Shown: positions 22,919-35,081, counted from the first letter of the stretch. The stretch: 64,000 bases of DNA from Parietaria judaica (GCA_954871525.1 OX940861.1:15670842-15734841), one strand, 5' to 3'. Made by a program: numbers and translations. Notes: generated from the sequence alone by a model not told the origin.

Positions 22919-23562
22919 TTTTTTTTTTTAATAAAAGATGGAGGCCTATAATCTTACAATGCGAGTCTGAGTTCAAAGAGACTGACACTCAAGAAACGCA
23001 TAATAAGAAATAGAGTTCATGATAATATTAATAAAAATATAAGAGTTTACGAACAAAAAGAAAGAAAGAGCAAAGAACTAACGAAACCGAAAGTTCTTTC
23101 TCATACAAATATCATCGTTAACAAAGGAAACGATGAAATCAGGGTGGGAAGCCCACCAATAATGACCCAAACATTGAGCCCAAAACTAGCTAAGGCATCG
23201 GCCACTCTGTTACTCTCTCCTTAAATATACTTATTCTTAGCTGAATAGTGTCTAGGAAATGAAGACCTTTCGACCACCTAGCTCGCAACCTCTAGGAACT
23301 TCAGGCAATCCTTTATGAAAAAAGTTGACCAACGTAGCTAGAGTCACATTCTAGTCACACCTTCTCCCAATGAGACTCCTTAGCCTTTTCAATAGCAAAC
23401 ATAGCAGCAATCAACTCCGTTTCAAAGGCATTAGCAGAGTCAATACGAAAAGCCAACGATCCATAAGAAAACCCTTGGTAGGTTCTGAAAATGTCTCCAG
23501 CCCCAGCCACACCTGAAATACCAAGACAAAAGTCATAAATATTGCATTTTAACCAAGTTATC
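22919..23562 (-). mobile_element. Second, severely 5'-truncated copy of the same LINE family
   Basis: From 22931 the sequence follows 18175-18818 closely: AATAAAAGAT[A/G]GAGG, then GACTGACACTCA, AACGAAACCGAAAGTTCT and the RNase H start. Poly(T) at 22919-22930 is the poly(A) tail on the minus strand. Similarity stops near 23562 inside the RNase H region. Only the 3' ~640 bases were inserted, which is usual for LINE copies. No target duplication was seen. Confidence 0.85.
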
Positions 23563-24323
23563 TATATTATCTCAACCAAAAACAATCTACACATCTTCTT
23601 TAATGTCTTTACATCTTCTTTAATGTCTTTTCAGTCACATTTATGGTTGAAAATTCTATCTTACATTACCATATTTACCCACTTAACTATTATTATGGAA
23701 TCCATTTAATTTAGAATGAACAGTCCTATCAAATTATGAACAATTACAAGATTATCAACCAAGCACAAATGCATGGTAGCTTAATGGAATTATGGAAGTA
23801 ACCAAGTGATGATCAATAGGATTTTTTTTTCTTTTTACTATTTACGTGGATCGAACTTTACTTGTTTATTCCCGTAAGATAGTATAAAAATAATTATTTA
23901 AAAAATGAAGTGGGAATCGAGTTTTAGATTTTATTTATTTATTGAATCACAGTTTATTAAATTATGGGTAAATGAGCCAAATTTTAATTTGTCACTCAAG
24001 CTTTCAAAAAAATGCCTAAAACTATTTTGGTAACTAAAACCACCAACTAATTGAAATATGTACCAATATACTTTTTTTTTTACGTGTGGAAAAATTAAAA
24101 TTACGTATAAAATCAATTAATTATTCGAATAAATTAAATTAAATGAAAATAAAATTCTTTTCTTAAATGTAGCTAAATACAATAATTGATTACGCTTAAT
24201 CAGTCCTTAATTACTTTCAAATATTTTCCCCATATTAATCAGTATTCAAACGATTATTTTATAGATTTAAATTTTAAAAACAAGTTCAATTCTGGATGGT
24301 ATTTACATTGAACGTAACTCTTT
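23563..24323. other. AT-rich gene-free stretch
   Basis: No gene or element end is recognised. A short tandem TTTACATCTTCTTTAATGTC repeat occurs at about 23590-23630. Confidence 0.5.
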
Positions 24324-24600
24324 TTACGAATTTATAATAGTAAATCACTATATCTGTAATTGTAATTTAAGTTACGAATTTATAATAGTATGTTATGAAT
24401 TTAAGTTACGAATTTATACATGTAATTATAATTGTAATTTAAGTTACGAATTTATAATAGCAAATCACTATACCTGTAAATGTAATTTAAGTTACGAATT
24501 TATACATGTAATTGTAATTTAAGTTACGAATTTATAATAGTAAATAACTATACATGTTATTGTAATTTAAGTTACGAATTTATAATAGTAAATCACTTTA
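24324..24600. repeat. AT-rich degenerate minisatellite
   Basis: GTTACGAATTTATA recurs about seven times, separated by variants of ATAGTAAATCACTATA and TGTAATTGTAATTTAA. The units are of two lengths (about 30 and 50 bases), so the array is of higher-order or decayed type. No coding sequence lies in it. Confidence 0.8.
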
Positions 24601-25163
24601 AGAGCTATTGGGTGAACGAAATTCTGAGCGAACGACCTTCACGACAGAGAAGGTGGCGGAGAGGCGACGGCGCGAGGCTACTGGACTTGGCATGATGAAG
24701 GTCGAACAATCGGGGAGAGAGAGAAGGTCGAGCAATTGTGGAGAAATAATTTATTTAAAAAAAACATACTATTGTAATTAAAAGGTGGAAGTTGTCAACT
24801 ACAATTATAGGAAAAATAATTCGAAATTAAAATATATAATTAATAATAATAAACAAAAATTAATATTTATAACTAATATTAAGGATAATATGGTCCAAAC
24901 AAAATGATTAATGGGTATAAATTAGTTTTATGAAACTATGGACATTTCTCTTAAACTTTATGTGTTTTTTTGGGCATTTGGTGGGTTTTCTATTAAATTA
25001 TTTAATCTACAACGTCTAGATTCAATTGTAGTATAAATAAAAGGTAATCCAGAATAAAAATTTGTGGATTCTAATGTAAAACCGGAAACTAAAATTTTTA
25101 TTTGGAATTTTTTTTAAAATAAAATATTATCGTTTTAACCTTATGTTACACAATTATACGTGA
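24601..25163. other. Gene-free stretch with a GC-rich island
   Basis: Positions 24604-24745 form a GC-rich island (AAGGTGGCGGAGAGGCGACG) with two AAGGTCGA[A/G]CAAT phrases, followed by AT-rich sequence. I do not recognise it. It could be a fragment of a mobile element. Confidence 0.4.
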
Positions 25164-25525
25164 TTCTTTTTTTCGTTTTGAAACTCGGCATTACAAACAC
25201 ACACAAAAATAAGATATATAGTTCCGTTCGTGTAAGTAATCAAACCTGCATTTACAAATTTCAAAACTGATTTTTTTAAGAGAAAGACGAGCCTCATTAA
25301 ACTGGCCTCTGAGTCCCCCAAGCAGGTGCGGCTCTAGAGAGAAGAGTACTCCACATCGTATTACCAACAACATCAGTCAAACAAGTGTCCCAAACAAGAG
25401 TTGGGACTCCCTCGTTACAACCAGAGTCACGCAAAACAAGAGATTCAGTACTCGGTGGAACAGACTTCAACCAAACTATAGTTCCTCTAGACTTAATCGC
25501 GAGTCTAGCAAGACTATGTGCAGCT

Positions 25526-25978
25526 TCATTTCAACTTCTCGGACTGAATCTGAGTGACTAAGCGATGGATATCAGAAATAATATAGCTCAAATCAGATAG
25601 CGGAACGGACTTACTGTTTAGAGTTTTAATAACACCTAAACAATCCGATTGGATGCGAATCTTTGACCATCTATGGTCGTACGCCCATTCAACCCCACGA
25701 CGAATAGCAGAAGCCTCCGTAAGTTGAGGGGACAGCCCGTCCCTATGGAAGTTAATTTCCGATCCAAGAACGCGGTTTTCATAGTTGCGGGCCACTAAGC
25801 CAATGCCATAAATGTCTCCCCGACCATCAATTGCGGCGTCGACACAAATGTCAACACAGCCTACCTCGGGGGGGGGGGGCTTCCATGCCAGAGAAGTAAG
25901 GATGTTATCCTTCTTTGGGTTCTCCGTTTTCTGAGCCTCGTTAAATTTTGAGAGGTAACTGAGCGCCTCCTTCAACAA
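25526..25978 (-). pseudogene. LINE RNase H remnant
   Basis: The frame carries CVDAAIDGRG and GIGLVARNYEN, then LTEASAIRRGVEWA and IQSDCLGVIKTLNS. These give the aspartate, glutamate and aspartate positions of RVT_3. A frame shift near 25530 moves the NEAAHSLARLAI end of the domain to another frame. A homopolymeric run of ten Gs at 25869-25878 lies in the proline codons before the domain. Confidence 0.85.
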
Positions 25979-26208
25979 TATCCTGTTGGGAGCTCGATTT
26001 ACTTCCGTTTACTACATTATTTCTATTATTCCATATTCTCCATAGGAGAATAGAGAATAATGCAGACTCACCTGGGCTGAAAGATGTGAGAACCGAAGCG
26101 ACAAGACACAGATGATCAATTCTTGGTTTAAATAGATCCAAAATACATCCCAAGCCAGCTAGTTTCCAAATTTTCTGAGTAAATTTACAGCCCCAAAAGC
26201 AATGTTTG
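25941..26208 (-). pseudogene. LINE zf-RVT segment remnant
   Basis: The frame reads HCFWGCKFTQKIW and FSILLWRIWNNRNNVV, typical of the zinc-binding region between RT and RNase H of plant LINEs. It is cut on the 5' side by the Tat LTR at 26214. Confidence 0.75.
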
Positions 26209-26213
26209 GTAGG

Positions 26214-26960
26214 TGTTGAGATCGGATCCGGTCGGATCCCCTCAACCAATAACAAAGCGACGTTCGAAGGAGCGACAGGACGACGAGGCAAAGAGAGGGG
26301 GGAGTAGCGTCGACGATACGAGCGAGGAGAGGGTCACAATGAAGCATCGACGGTACGAGCGAGGAGATGGCCACAATGAAGCATCGGCGGTACGAGCGAG
26401 GAGAGGGCCACAATGAAGCATCGACGGCACGGGAGAGAGTCGAGGAGACTCTGGCGCGATGGGAGGTGTTAACAGATGGGAAAAGCATTTAATGCTTGGG
26501 CATGACTCGATGGGACAAGCATTAAATGCTTAAGCAAGCATTAAATGCTTGAGCAGGCCTCAATGGGATGAGAATTTAATGCTGCCATGCCTAGCCGCAC
26601 CTATCCACCTCGGGAGTAACCCCAGTCAGCTAAAACCACGCAAAGGGGGGGGGGGGGGTTGCACCAGACCTCTGCCAATCATATTGGGGAATGGGCCAAT
26701 GGAACTCCAATTAAGGCGGGAAAACTAGCCTGTTAGAGGAAAATGAAATCTATAAAAGGGAAGAGAGAACCCCATTAGAGGGGGCTGGGAGGTTTGGAAG
26801 ACCAGGAGAGAAACGGGCAATACTTGTAAACTGATTAGTTACGATATTATCAACACCAAATCGCCATCTTTTCCTGGCTAATAAACGGAAGAAACCGAGC
26901 TCTTAACTTTAAGAACAAGAGTAATCTTGTGATTGTTGAGTGTACGAAACGCCCTCAACA
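26214..26960 (+). repeat. 5' LTR of the Tat element
   Basis: This 747-bp LTR contains three ~40-bp GACGGTACGAGCGAGGAG units, CATTAAATGC phrases, a G-run at 26646-26658 and a TATAAAAG box at about 26752. Compared with the right LTR it retains 234 bases (26625-26858) that the right copy has lost. Confidence 0.93.
26308..26420 (+). repeat. ~39-bp tandem repeats in the 5' LTR
   Basis: Three copies of a GACG[A/G]TACGAGCGAGGAGA unit followed by GGNCACAATGAAGCATCG sit in tandem. The right LTR has fewer copies (39198-39238), so this block changes by unit loss or gain. Confidence 0.8.
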
Positions 26961-26961
26961 G

Positions 26962-26985
26962 TTTGGCGCCCACCAAGGGGCTCAG
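26962..26985 (+). promoter_or_regulatory. Primer binding site of the Tat element
   Basis: TTTGGCGCCCACCAAGGGGC starts one base after the LTR. TGGCGCCC is complementary to a tRNA 3' end of type GGGCGCCA. The position and wording are those of Tat primer sites. Which tRNA primes it was not determined. Confidence 0.7.
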
Positions 26986-27019
26986 TTTCTTTCTATCGCA
27001 TAGCTAGGCGATTGGAAGA

Positions 27020-28655
27020 ATGGCGACCAATGACAACTGTGAGCACGCTGAAGAACAGGTAGCGACAACGTCGCCCATCAACTTGGAACGCAACCAGGTC
27101 ACAATGGAGGAACTTCATCGACAACTCACAGCACCAAACACGCGGAACCAACAGCTCACTAGTCTGCTGGACCACACCGCCAACGCAAGAAGGCAATCCC
27201 CGCAGAGCCTAGTCGCGGGGGCATCAGCTCTGAGAGAGGAAGATCCTGAGAGGCGGACAGAAGGCTTGGCATCCGCGCAATTTGGAGTAAGCCGAGTCCT
27301 CTTCCCTTCTCCCGACGGCACATTGCGACGAGAGAACGAGGAGAGGTTCCACCCGACACCACCTCCCTCTAATCGCCCAGTACAAGAGCATCGTCAACAA
27401 GGAGAACTTACAACGGCAGCAGAAGCACGGATTCAGGAACGCGTCGACCGAGTGCTCCAGGATCTGACCTCAAAGATGGGGTATGTGACTTCGCAGGTGC
27501 ATAAAGCGACGAGCGCGGCCCCAGAAATTGACAGACTCGTCGAGGAATCTAGGTACACACCCTTCTCGCCGCTCATCAGTAGCATCAGGATCGACGAGAT
27601 GCCCAAGATTAGACCGACGACGTATAAAGGAGCTACCGACCCTAACGCCCACATGAAGGAATTCAAAATCACGATGGGATGAATCAACACGCGAGGACTG
27701 GAGCGAGAGGCCATCATGTGTCATCTGTTCATCGACAGCCTACAAGGATCAACCTTGGAATGGTTCGCCAGACTCCCCTCCAACTCAGTCAATTGTTTCG
27801 ACCACCTCGTCTCCCATTTCCTACAGCATTATTCGATGTTCCTACAGAACGAGGTAAGTGTGATTGATCTGTCGTTGCTAGAGCAGGGAGAGGGGGAGAC
27901 CCCGCGGAAGTTTGTCGCAAGGTTTAAAGACGTAATGGTCCGGGTGGCCGAGTTAGACGACGGCGTCGCGATCCAAGCCTTGAAGCATAACTTGTGGTTC
28001 GACGCGCCATTCCGAGAAGAGCTCATCAAGGCACGACCGTCAACGATCGAGGATGCCCTTCACAAGGCGTCGATCTTTATGCAGATAGAAGAGGAAAAAG
28101 CAGCATTAACCATGAGGTACGGATCGAAGGGCAAGGGAAAGCCACAGGAGAAGAAGGAAAGCAAATATTATAAAGACGTCCCGCCGACAAGAGCGAAGCG
28201 AGAAGAGGAATGATGAAAGGGGTTTGGCCAGCCGCACGGTCGAGAGGGCCAGAGGCAGGCGGTCTACAACGTCGAGGAGAGGTGAGAACCAGCGGAAGGA
28301 GAGCAAAGGCAAAGGACATGGCCCAGAGATTCAAACAAGTTCTGCAGTTTCCACAGGACGAAGGGACATTCTACCGAAGACTGCGCCACACTGAAGAGCC
28401 ACAACAGAGAAACGGAGGGGGGAACACCTGGCAGAGGAGGAAACCCCCGGCTGAACAGGTGACGAATCAGCAAGCGGGACGAGAAAGCGGCGAAGGAGAA
28501 CCACCGAATATGAGGAGAAGAATCGAGATGATCATGGGAGGGTCGTACCTATGTGACGACTCTGTCAACATCATCAAAACCTATCAGAGAAGGGCGAAAG
28601 ACCATAACCGGGGAGACGTGACAATGGGAGGCGTCGGCACTAGCTTTCGTCGAGA
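27020..28655 (+). pseudogene. Tat gag remnant
   Basis: The ATG at 27020 opens a gag frame that continues in the same frame past a single TGA at 27680-27682 to 28213. The Retrotrans_gag core is visible (LEWFARLPSNSVNCF, FLQHYS, ETPRKFVARFKDVMVRV, FREELIKARPSTIED). After 28213 the frame shifts. A zinc-knuckle-like CSFHRTKGHSTEDC is readable at about 28340-28380 in another frame. Gag would assemble the particle. Confidence 0.85.
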
Positions 28656-29275
28656 ATGACGCCTGCGCCGACCCTCATGACGACGCTCTAGTACTATCGT
28701 TGGGCGTCGGAAATTGTGATGTCGGCAGGATACTGGTTGACAACGGGAGCTCCGTCGATGTCATCTTCTATGATGCGCTGAAGAGAATGGACATAGAAGG
28801 GATGGAGATCAAGGGCAAACCAAGAAGCGTCTCGGGGTTCAACGGAGATGTCGCAACGTCGCTAGGAACGGTCAGGCTGCCGGTGAGTGCAGGGAACATC
28901 AACAAGATAATAGCGTTGATGGTGCTGGATTGCCCGTCGATCTTCAACATGATCCTCGGACGACCATGGATACATTCCATGAGGGCGGTTCCGTCGACGT
29001 ATCACCAGGTCATCAACCTCCCGGGGAAATGAGGAAAAATGGAGGAGATCAAGGGAAATGCGGACACATACCGAACCTGCTACCTAATGAGCTATAAGAC
29101 AACGGTGCAGGGAGAAGAAGAAAGAGCGATTATAACAATTATCTCCGCCGACCGTCAACTCGGCGGCACGAGGAGAAGGAGGCAGCAAGAGCCTCGGAGC
29201 GTCCGAAGCAAGGGAACAAGAGCACCGAGAGAGGGGACTACAGATAGAAGAGGTGGAGCAAGTTTGCATCGATGA
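28656..29275 (+). pseudogene. Tat protease remnant
   Basis: The frame 28700-29032 contains RILVDNGSSVDVIFYDALKR, which is the aspartic protease active-site loop in the DNGSS form often seen in this lineage, and MILGRPWIHSM, the second protease hallmark. A stop at 29030-29032 separates it from the linker (29039-29275) and from RT. Confidence 0.85.
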
Positions 29276-29300
29276 CTCGGAGCCAACCTAAACCGTCGGC

Positions 29301-30720
29301 ATAGGAGCAGGGCTCGATCCAGATATCAAGCGACAACTGGTTGAGTTTCTGAAGAAGAATAGAAGCTGCTTCGCATGGACCCACGAGGACATGCTAGGAA
29401 TAGACCCGTCGATTATGTCTCATCGGCTCAACGCCGATCCGACCCATCGACCGGTTAAACAGAAGAGGAGGAAGCTAGCACCGGACCGAAACAAGATCGT
29501 CAACGACGAGGTGGACAAGCTGCTGACAACAGGGGCAATCAGGGAAGTCAAATACTCTGAATGGTTGGCTAACACCATCGTCGTGAAGAATAAGAGCGGG
29601 AAGTGGCGAGTGTGCGTGGATTTCACCAACCTCAACAAAGCGTGTCCTAAGGACAGCTTTCCGATGTCGCACATCGATCGGCTTGTCGAGGCCACCCACG
29701 GATACGAGTTGTTGAGCTTCATGGATGCGTACTCAGGCTACAACTAGATCAAAATGCACCCGAACGACGAGGAAAAGACAACCTTCATTAGCGAAAGAGG
29801 GACATATTGCTACAAGGTCATGCCCTTCGGACTGAAGAACGTGGGTGCGACCTATCAGTGGCTAGTGACCAAGATATTCAGCAAGTCAATCGGAGAAACG
29901 ATGGAGGTCTACATCGACGACATGGTGGTGAAGTCCTTAAAACTGGCAGCGCATGTAGAGCACCTAGTAGATTGCTTAGAGATCCTCAACCAGCACAAGA
30001 TGAAGCTCAACCCTGCCAAGTGCACCTTCGGGGTAGCATCCAGGAAATTCCTCGGCTATATGGCTACCCGGCGAGGAATAGAAGCAGACCAAGACCAAAT
30101 CAAACCAAATCAATGCCATCAAAGGAATGCAGTCACCTCGAAACAAGTGGGAGGTGCAGAAGCTGACCGGAAGAATTGCGGCGCTGAGCAGGTTCATTTC
30201 CCGTTCGACAGACAAGGCCCTTCTCTTCTACCGATTGCTTCGGAAGAACAAGAAGTTCGAGTGGGCCGAGGATTGCGAAAGCGCCTTCCAGGAGCTCAAG
30301 ACCTACCTTTTGTCGCCACCAGTGATGGCTAAGCCGACGCCAGGCAAACCGCTGTTCTTATACGTCGCGGTATCAGAAGAAGCGATGAGCGGAGTTCTAG
30401 TCGGGGAAGACAAGGGAGAACAGAAGCCTGTCTCTTACATCAGTCGAAAGCTCCTCGACGCGGAGATAAGGTACCCGCAAGTGGAGAAACTAGCCCTCGC
30501 CGTATTTGAGGCGTCGACTAAGCTACGATACCATTTCCAGGCTCATTCCATCGTCGTCATGACAGAAAGGCCGATACGGTCCATCATCCACAGCCCGAAC
30601 CAGTCAGGGAGACTGACTAAGTTGTCAATCCGGCTAGATGCATACGACGTAAAGTACCGGGTCCAGACGAGTTTGAAGTCCCAGGTGTTAGCAGATTTCT
30701 TGATCGAGCTCCCAACCGAC
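29301..30720 (+). pseudogene. Tat reverse transcriptase and RNase H remnant
   Basis: RT motifs are in order: VKQKRRKLAPDRN, WRVCVDFTNLNKACPKD, SFMDAYSGYN, FGLKNVGATYQ and the catalytic EVYIDDMVVKS. A TAG at 29745-29747 sits where a glutamine codon is expected. A frame shift near 30100 moves the connection and RNase H domain (LTGRIAALSRFISR, LFLYVAVSEEAMSGVL, YISRKLLDAEIRY) into the 30127-31290 frame. Confidence 0.9.
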
Positions 30721-31290
30721 GAGGCGGAGTTCAGTAATGAAAGCGGGACTTGGAGACTGAACGTCGACGGATCCGCGACGTCGCAAGAATCAGGCATCAG
30801 AATCAGGCTGGTCTCGCCTATGGTAGAAGTCGTGGAGAAAGCATGCCGGCTCAGCTACCGCGCCACGAACAACGAAGCCGAATACGAAGCACTCATCGTC
30901 GGAATGGAGTCGGCTCTAGCAATCGGGGTCAAGTGTTTGGAAGTCTTCTCGGACTCTCAATTGGTGGTCAATCAAGTCAACAAAGAATACGAGCGACACG
31001 ATGAAAGAATGGGGGCTTACGCCCGGATTGCTGAGGTCCTTTCGAAGAGATTCACACGCTTCAGCCTTACCCAAGTAACGAGGGGGGACAACACGTTCGT
31101 CGATGCTCTCGCACGACTAGGGTCGACGACTGGGGCAGGAACGCCGCGCACAGTCACGGTGGAGACGATTAAGAAACCCAACATTCCGAGGGCAGAGGGC
31201 CCCGAGAAGAAGAAAGCAAAGATCGACGATTGTCACCGAGACGAACCTTCGAGCGACGCGGAGTTGTTCAACATTGAAGACGACGACTAG
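30721..31290 (+). pseudogene. Second (archaeal-type) RNase H of the Tat element
   Basis: Following the normal RNase H is a further RNase H fold: WRLNVDGSA, ATNNEAEYEALIVGMESAL, EVFSDSQLVVNQVN and GDNTFVDALARLGS. The catalytic aspartate, glutamate and aspartates are present. An extra RNase H of this type is the defining trait of Tat-lineage gypsy elements. The segment itself is uninterrupted and shares its frame with the first RNase H. Confidence 0.88.
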
Positions 31291-32587
31291 GAGGTTGCCA
31301 TGGGAGAGGAGCAGGACGTGGTCAACGATGACGAAGGCGATGACTGGCGGACTCCCCTCACTAAATATATTCTCGATGGAACCCTGCCCGATGACCGACA
31401 GGATGCGAGGAAGATTAAGAAAAAAAAGTTCGAGATACGTCATATTGCAGTTGAAGTTGAACAAACGCATCTTCACCGACCCTTACCTGAGATGCCTTGG
31501 AAGAAGAGAAGCTGAGCACGTGCTGGGGGAGGTGCATGAAGAGGAGTGCAGAAACCATTCCGGCGGTCGATCGCTCCTAAGGAAAGTCAAAAGGCAAGGC
31601 TTCCTCTGGGAGACCGTGGCCGCCGACTGTAATAATCACACCAAGAAATGTGACAGATGTCAACGTCACGCTCCCTTCATCAATTTCCCGGCGGAGGAGA
31701 TTTCAGCAGTCTCCGTCCCATACCCATTCATGAAGTGGTCGATGGATATCGTCGGACCCATTCCCGTCGAAAAGAGGCAGAAACGGTTCATGCTGGTGGT
31801 GACGGATTTCTTCACCAAGTGGACGGAAGCCGAGTCCTACGCCAATATTAAGGATTCCGATGTAGAGAGCTATGTCTGGAAGAATGTCTTCACCCGATTC
31901 GGGTTGCCGAGAGAAATCATCGCCGACAACGGATCACAGTTCATCTCGAAGCGTTTCCAAGATTTTTGCAAAAGGTAGAGAGTTAAGCTGAACACCTCAA
32001 TGCCTTGATACCCACAAGGCAACGGGAATGTCGAGGCAGTCAACACAACGATCGTCGACACCATCAAGAAAAGGCTTGACGAAAAGAATGGACTGTGGTC
32101 AGAAGAGTTGTAGAAAGTATTATGGGCATACCGGACAACACCTTATTCGGCGACTAAAGAATCTCCTTTCGCCCTGGCTTTCGGAGTCGAGGTAATGACC
32201 CCCGCAAAAGTAGGAATTCTAAGCCTTAGGCGGGCAACGGCCCCGCACGACGAGGAAGCAAACAATGAAAACTTGCGGAACCAGCTCGATCATGTCGACG
32301 AGAGGCGAGAACAGGCGAGTGGACATATCGCGAACTACCGGAACACAATCGCCCATCACTACAACAAGAAGGTTAAACCAAGAAGATTTTGGGTGGGAGA
32401 GTTAGTCCTCCGACGAGTTTTCCAGAATACGGCAGAGGTTAATGCCGGCAAACTCGGCCAAAGCTAGGAAGGTCCTTACGTCGTCGCACGAATCGTCAAG
32501 CCTGGCGTCTATGAACTTCCGAACTCTGAAGGAGCCAAAGTAATACGGAGTTGGAACGTGAGACACCTGAAGAAGTATTACCAGTAA
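31291..32587 (+). pseudogene. Tat integrase remnant
   Basis: The zinc-binding HHCC part (HVLGEVHEEECRNHSGG ... CDRCQRHAPF) and the core (KWSMDIVGPIP, IIADNGSQF, QGNGNVEAVN) are readable, so the three catalytic acidic residues remain. In-frame stops occur at 31976-31978, near 32008, at 32112-32114 and at 32465-32467. The GPYVV and WNVRHLKKYY end of pol is at about 32470-32587. At least four stops abolish function. Confidence 0.88.
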
Positions 32588-32728
32588 CAAAGCGGCGACG
32601 GAAGCAAGAAACACAGTATCCTTAGTACTACTGAAATCGATGTACATTGGCCCTAAAACGGGATGGCCTCCAATTTTGAAATAGAAGTTCACATTTTGCA
32701 ACAAATATACATATACATATACGTAAAT

Positions 32729-32993
32729 ACACGGCAAGGTTTGGTCACGGCGCAACCGTCGCCTAAGACTGAAACTACTTAAGACTCCTGGACACTGCCG
32801 GAATGACGATAAGACCAGCGACGCCACAAATACACGGCAAGGTATGGCCTTAGTCACGGCGCAACCGTCGCCTAAGACTGAAACTACCTAAGGCTCTTGG
32901 ACCCTGCCGGATCGACGGTAAGACCAGCGACGCCTAAAACACACGGCAAGGTATGGCCTTGGTCACGGCGCAACCGTCGCCTAAGACTGAAAC
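32729..32993. repeat. ~105-bp minisatellite in the Tat 3' region, left part
   Basis: Units begin ACGGCAAGGT at 32731, 32834 and 32943 and contain CACGGCGCAACCGTCGCC and AAGACTGAAACTA. The third unit is interrupted by the hAT fragment. Periods are 103 and 109 bases. Confidence 0.88.
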
Positions 32994-33489
32994 TAGGGGT
33001 TCAACCGGGTAGGGTACCCGGTTTTTTTGGGGTACCTGGTACCCGGATCCGGAATCTTGGTATCCGAAAATCGATACCCGGAACCGGTATCCGAAATCCG
33101 GGTATCTGTATTTTGATACCCGGTACCCGGTTTTGGAATCCGGATCCGGGTATCCGGATTTTTACCCGGATCCGTTTTTTTTTTTTAAATATATTGTCTA
33201 AAAACAAAAACATACATTCATCTTAAAAAAAATGCATAAAAAAATAATCCCGCGCATCAAGCATAAAAAAATAGTCCAAAATGCATTAAAAAAAAATAGT
33301 CCCGCCCATCAAGCATAAATAAAACATAGTCCCGCGCATCAAGCATAAATAAAACATAGTCCCGTGCAAAATAGAAAAGAAAAAAAAAACATAGTCTCCG
33401 GCATCGTTTCTTCATACCGCACATCAAGCGTCGTCATTATCAAGCACAACTGTAAACATCAGATAGACAATAAAAAAAAGTATTACAAG

Positions 33490-34970
33490 TCAAATAAACA
33501 TGAGATGAAAAGAATTGAATAAAAATATATCACAAGTTAGAAAATTACCCGGCATATTATAAAGGACTTCGAGTTCTTCATTCACACTTTCAGCCTCATC
33601 CCCGTACGGTCTCATGACCACCACCTCGTGCTTAGAGCTTAGCCAATTTTTTAGACAAACCAATGTCTCGACGGTCTTAGGAAGTAATGAGCTACTATAC
33701 GGATCAAGAATCCTCCCACCAGTAGAAAAAGCCGATTCAGAAGCCACGGTGGAAACGGGAATGGCTAAAATGTCTTGAGCAATTTGAGCTAGCAACGGAT
33801 ATTTATTAGCATTGACACTCCACCAAGCAAGAACATTGAACGTGCGATTTGAAGCTTTTTCCTTTGGATCGGAAAGGTATCTATCAATGTCTAATTTCGC
33901 TTCATCATCATTAGTAGTCTCATCCGACATGTACCTTGCTAGCATGAAACCTGTTCCGCTCGGTTCAACATCCATAGTTATTTGCGAAGAACACTCAGTA
34001 CTAGTACTACAAGTTGAACTATCGTGAGCGCCACTGTATATGTCATACAACCTTTGTAGCAATGCTTTCAACTGTGTCAACTGTTCCTAAAAAGATAACA
34101 TGATTAACTTCTCCGGGAAGGTCCCAATAGCTATTAAACTTGTCCTTCATTTTCTTACACATTGCCTTAATGACTGTATCCTCATCCTGGGACTTAAGAT
34201 GATGCTCGAGTGTTGCTTTAACATCGCACAAATCCGTGAAGCACAAGTTGGATGTCGCAGTGTCGGTCGCACTTAGTCTCTTTGTTAGATCATAGAAAGT
34301 CTTGAGGAACTTTAGAAACTTTTTGGCATTTTCCCAATCTTTAGCCTTGGGTGAACCCTCCTTTTTTTCCTTGGTAAAATAGGTGCAGTAGTATAAATCG
34401 TCCTCGCTCATTTGTTGAAAAACTTTTTTTAAATTTAAGTGCTGCTTCTAACATGGAATATGTTGAGTTCCACCGGGTACACACATCCATACACAAATGG
34501 GACTTACAAGTAATCTTCAGTTTCTTGATGTACTGGTTGAAACGCTTAGTACGTGCTGGAGACGATCTGACATATCTGACAGCATTCCGGATTACCAAGA
34601 TAGAATCGGCTAATAATTGCAAGCCTTCTCCCACAATGAGGTTGAGAATGTGACATGAGCAACGAACATGCAGAAGTTCCCCATATTCAATTAAATCCCA
34701 ATCCTCCGCTTGCATCTTCGTCTTCAATTTAGCAATACACGCATCATTTGCAGAAGCGTTATCCACTGTAATTGAGAAAACCTTTGTGATTCCCCAATCT
34801 TTGAAGCAAAACATCAATTCAGCAGCCATTGTCTCCCCTTTGTGGTCCTCAACTTGAGAAAGACTGATAATTCTTTTATGTAAATTCCAAGCCGCATCGA
34901 TCCAATGTACAGTAACGCACATGTATCCGATATTTTGGATCGAAGTCCAACAATCGGTCGTTATACTTAC
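33490..34970 (-). pseudogene. hAT transposase remnant
   Basis: From about 34970 the minus strand reads VSITTDCWTSIQNIGY (first catalytic aspartate), FSITVDNASAND (second aspartate), VRCSCHILNLIV, CTRWNSTYSML, then a DUF4413-like linker. It ends with the hAT dimerisation domain (LAWWSVNANKYPLLAQIAQD, VASESAFSTGGRI with the glutamate). Frame changes near 34400 and 34075 split it into three pieces (34922-34341, 34411-34043, 34080-33490). The catalytic DDE residues survive although the protein is broken and lacks its DNA-binding N terminus. Confidence 0.88.
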
Positions 34971-35023
34971 CTAAGGGTAAAATAAAAACAAAAAAAAAAT
35001 CGATTAGTAAGCAATACACACAC

Positions 35024-35028
<5 letters not shown>

Positions 35029-35078
<50 letters not shown>
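35029..35078. repeat. 50-bp (AT)n microsatellite
   Basis: This is an uninterrupted AT dinucleotide run near the broken end of the hAT fragment. The tyrosine-isoleucine ORF it produces on minus is an artefact. Confidence 0.95.

Positions 35079-35081
<3 letters not shown>

Larger units (their letters stand above)
25164..26208 (-). mobile_element. 3' portion of another LINE, ending at the Tat element
   Basis: Read on minus, it holds the zf-RVT segment, RNase H and 3' tail of an L1-type LINE. It differs in sequence from the 18154-22563 family. The tail is a short, impure poly(T) at about 25164-25171 on plus. The 5' side stops at the Tat insertion site; the sequence beyond the Tat element at 39522 does not clearly continue the LINE, so the LINE was probably already truncated near this point. 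Confidence 0.8.
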
